Below are positions 61,930 to 64,000 of a stretch of DNA of 64,000 nucleotides, one piece after another. The notes beneath the pieces were generated by a model. The model saw only the letters and a list, made by a program, of their open reading frames with translations, ran no database searches and was not told the origin of the DNA. How positions within the stretch are numbered: the first letter of the stretch is position 1; every line of letters starts with the position of its first letter. A program made the position numbers and the translations under genes. Source of the DNA: Polluticaenibacter yanchengensis. GTDB lineage: Bacteria; Bacteroidota; Bacteroidia; Chitinophagales; Chitinophagaceae. The stretch spans positions 62,001-126,000 of the forward strand of contig JAQGEF010000002.1 in NCBI GenBank assembly GCA_027854065.1, in the 5' to 3' direction.

Positions 61930-64000
61930 TTAAAAGTTAGAACGGAAACCGAATGTGAAAGATGGGGGTATTTTTAATGAATAGCTATTGCCCATGTTGA
62001 AATCCGGGTCTATATTGATTTTGTTTGCTTTCCAGATAAGGCCCAGGTTGGATGCGTTTAAAAATAGTTGTATTAACCGGGCTTTTGTATGGCGACCCTT
62101 AAAATCGTAACTGAGATTGATGTATTGGAGTCTTATATGATCTGCTTTGTGAACATTTACGGTGGCACCTGCATAAAAATTATCTCTTAATGAATTAGTG
62201 GTATAATTGATGGCGGGAACATTGGTCACCAGTTCATCGCCGGTTTTTTGCCATCGCCGGGAATAGTCTGAGTGAACGGACCATGAATTAAATAAGTCGG
62301 TATAATTGACAGACCTGCTTCGCATCCAGTAACCCAGCTTATAATTCAATCCTATCTGCAGATTGATATTTTTGAAATTAAGCATATTGATGAAAGAGCC
62401 GAATATGGTTGGAATAGCAGAACCGAAATGTTCCAATGCTTCAATGGTAGTACCAGTACCTGTCAGGCTGCTGTAATTTTTGCTGATCTCACCGTTGAGA
62501 AACCCCTGTGCTTCACCTGTTTTATCGTCCAGCCCTGCCCATTTGTAGGCATAAATGCTATATACCGGGTGTCCGCTGATGCCTGATACGGGTACACTTG
62601 AATTGGCGATATATTCACGGGCTAAAGTCCTGGCGATTTTATATTCTACTACTTTGTCTTTATTAAAGTTGACATTGATGATGGAATGCCATTTAACGGC
62701 TTTGTTTATATTCAGTGTTTTTAGTGTAATATCAACACCGCGTCCGTTCATGCTTGCCACATTTTTGATGAGGTTGGGATCTATGCCTGTCGTATAATCA
62801 ATTGTTGACATACCGAATAAATTATTGGCGTTTTTATTGTAGAACTCTAATGACCCGCTTACTCTTTGTTTCAGGAAGCTGAAATCGATACCAATATTGA
62901 GCATTTTTGTTGTTTCCCATTTCAGGTCGGGATTGTAATAATTGCTGAAACGGGCATACCTGGTGCCGGTCAATGGGGAATTTGCGGAGAAGTACTGGAT
63001 GGTATTTACAGCAACCATTGCAGGATTTATATTCCCATTTTGTCCATAAGTGACGCGCCAGGTAATATTTGTTTCTTTTGCATTTTTGAAAAATGGTTCC
63101 CTGGTCATATTCCATGCGAGGCCTAAAGACCAGAAGGGGTTCCATTGATCGTTAATATTCAGGCCGAACAAATTGCTGGCATCTCTGCGTAAACTGGCGG
63201 AAAGGGTGTACTTTTTATCATAGCTGATGGCGGTATTAAGGTATTGGGATATGAACCTGGTATTGGTTTCTTCTATGCCATTGTTATTTGCTATAAGTGC
63301 GTTGCCACCGGTAATGATGTTGGGATACATTTTTGTAAAGTCAACCTGTCCTGTGGTATAGTTATCTGTATTGAAACCGTAGGTGCGGCCCTGGGAACTT
63401 TTTTCATTGATAAATCTCATTTCGGACCCTGCAATGGCATTAATATTGATCAGGTGTATGTTTTTATCATAGTTGAGTTGGACCCTAATATTGTTTGCCA
63501 GTAAGTTGCTGAATGCATTGTCTAAAATGGCCCCTTTGGGAACAATGTAAAGGATGCTCTGGTTGGTTAGTTGGGTAAACCTGTTGATATAGTCCCTGGT
63601 AAAGTAACTTTTTTCACCGGCCAGGTTTGTTGTTTGAGTGATCTGTTTTTGATATTGGTAATTGATATTGATATCGAGATCGCTGAGCAGCCGGTATTTT
63701 ATGATGGTGTTTAAGAGGATGCCGGATTGGTCTTTTTTTGACCGGTTGTATTGCCAGTCATCCAAAGGGTAGTAATTCCAGTTCAGTAACCTGCCATTAC
63801 CAAATGTATCAATAAAGCTTTGATTCCATATTCTTGGAACGACTAACGGATTACCTGATTCGTCCGCAAGTTTTGTATATGGAGTAAATACGCCGGCGGC
63901 TTTCATTACTAAATCATTTAGGCCTGTTTTTCCTGAGTTGTTGACGGCCTGCGTATATAGTAAATTAGTAGTAACAGATAGTCTTTTACTGATATGATAG
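61930..64000 (-). CDS. SusC/RagA family TonB-linked outer-membrane protein (5' end missing)
   Basis: The frame is open to the right edge, so the N-terminal signal peptide, carboxypeptidase-regulatory domain and most of the plug are outside the window; an apparent Met at 63906 is internal. The visible 690 residues are the beta-barrel, with the SusC-type segments ASLRRDASNLFGLNINDQWN, FWSLGLAWNMTREPFFKNAK, YGQNGNINPAMVAVNTIQYF and the end IPPSFTFGFRSNF. It forms the TonB-driven import channel paired with the SusD lipoprotein. Substrate unknown. Confidence 0.95.
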   Translation of the reverse strand, partial: YHISKRLSVTTNLLYTQAVNNSGKTGLNDLVMKAAGVFTPYTKLADESGNPLVVPRIWNQSFIDTFGNGRLLNWNYYPLDDWQYNRSKKDQSGILLNTIIKYRLLSDLDININYQYQKQITQTTNLAGEKSYFTRDYINRFTQLTNQSILYIVPKGAILDNAFSNLLANNIRVQLNYDKNIHLININAIAGSEMRFINEKSSQGRTYGFNTDNYTTGQVDFTKMYPNIITGGNALIANNNGIEETNTRFISQYLNTAISYDKKYTLSASLRRDASNLFGLNINDQWNPFWSLGLAWNMTREPFFKNAKETNITWRVTYGQNGNINPAMVAVNTIQYFSANSPLTGTRYARFSNYYNPDLKWETTKMLNIGIDFSFLKQRVSGSLEFYNKNANNLFGMSTIDYTTGIDPNLIKNVASMNGRGVDITLKTLNINKAVKWHSIINVNFNKDKVVEYKIARTLAREYIANSSVPVSGISGHPVYSIYAYKWAGLDDKTGEAQGFLNGEISKNYSSLTGTGTTIEALEHFGSAIPTIFGSFINMLNFKNINLQIGLNYKLGYWMRSRSVNYTDLFNSWSVHSDYSRRWQKTGDELVTNVPAINYTTNSLRDNFYAGATVNVHKADHIRLQYINLSYDFKGRHTKARLIQLFLNASNLGLIWKANKINIDPDFNMGNSYSLKIPPSFTFGFRSNF

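Noticed and set aside
1..64000. CRISPR arrays, rRNA operons, insertion sequences, prophage genes
   Set aside because: No regularly spaced repeats, rRNA sequence, transposase or phage structural gene was found on either strand.

Overview
The window looks like chromosomal DNA of a member of the Bacteroidota, most likely a Chitinophagaceae-type bacterium. The taxon is inferred from gene content only: a type IX secretion sorting domain, a SusC/SusD pair, a fused LpxC-FabZ, a fused CcoN-CcoO, many TonB/carboxypeptidase-regulatory-domain proteins, and promoters of the Bacteroidota form TTG-N19-TAnnTTTG. No CRISPR array, insertion sequence, prophage or rRNA operon was seen. Genes at both edges are cut by the window.

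Layout. 1-3.6 kb: 3' part of a large secreted CARDB/Ig-repeat protein with a T9SS C-terminal domain. 4-12 kb (minus strand): RDD membrane protein, LTA4H-like M1 aminopeptidase lipoprotein, an SDR plus FucP sugar-symporter pair, ACP phosphodiesterase, RecR and an Ig-like lipoprotein. 12-16 kb: an arginase-fold protein with altered metal ligands, RecA, an HSDL2-like SDR and a VOC protein. 16-25 kb (minus strand): two successive operons headed by ECF sigma factors. One encodes sigma, a single-span anti-sigma-like TPR protein and a secreted TPR-CHAT (caspase-like) protein; the other encodes sigma, an anti-sigma/beta-barrel chimera, an LVIVD propeller lipoprotein and a small secreted protein. 25-27 kb: three poorly known genes, one with DUF1266. 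27-35 kb: a Cys/Lys-rich secreted peptide, a phospholipid operon (CPBP protease, DUF2007, CdsA, Psd), Kup, two FKBP isomerases, dodecin and IspH. 36-38 kb: an amidohydrolase and a carboxypeptidase-regulatory-domain protein, bracketed by a 34-nt inverted repeat. 38-42 kb: ABC ATPase, LpxA, LpxC/FabZ and RuvB. 42-47 kb: TonB receptor, beta-helix lipoprotein and small lipoprotein. 47-51 kb: unknown secreted protein, GNAT acetyltransferase, lipoprotein, DUF3050. 51-58 kb: a cbb3 oxidase cluster (ccoS, ccoNO, ccoQ, ccoP, ccoG, ccoH and a SafE-type gene). 58-64 kb: YhcG-type nuclease, tRNA-Arg, SDR, two tRNA-Lys genes, and a SusD/SusC pair cut by the right edge.

How the genes work together. Housekeeping sets are clear: lipid A (LpxA, LpxC), phospholipid (CdsA, Psd), recombination (RecA, RecR, RuvB) and microaerobic respiration (cbb3). 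The fucose-type symporter, its SDR partner and the distant lactonase-like amidohydrolase could serve one deoxysugar pathway, but this is inference. Best candidates for undescribed biology are the sigma/anti-sigma/TPR-CHAT operon, which resembles in logic the Csx29-Csx30-sigma branch of type III-E CRISPR but is laid out across the cell envelope, and a family of about 110-180 bp GC-rich intergenic repeats present in five copies plus one structurally different relative.
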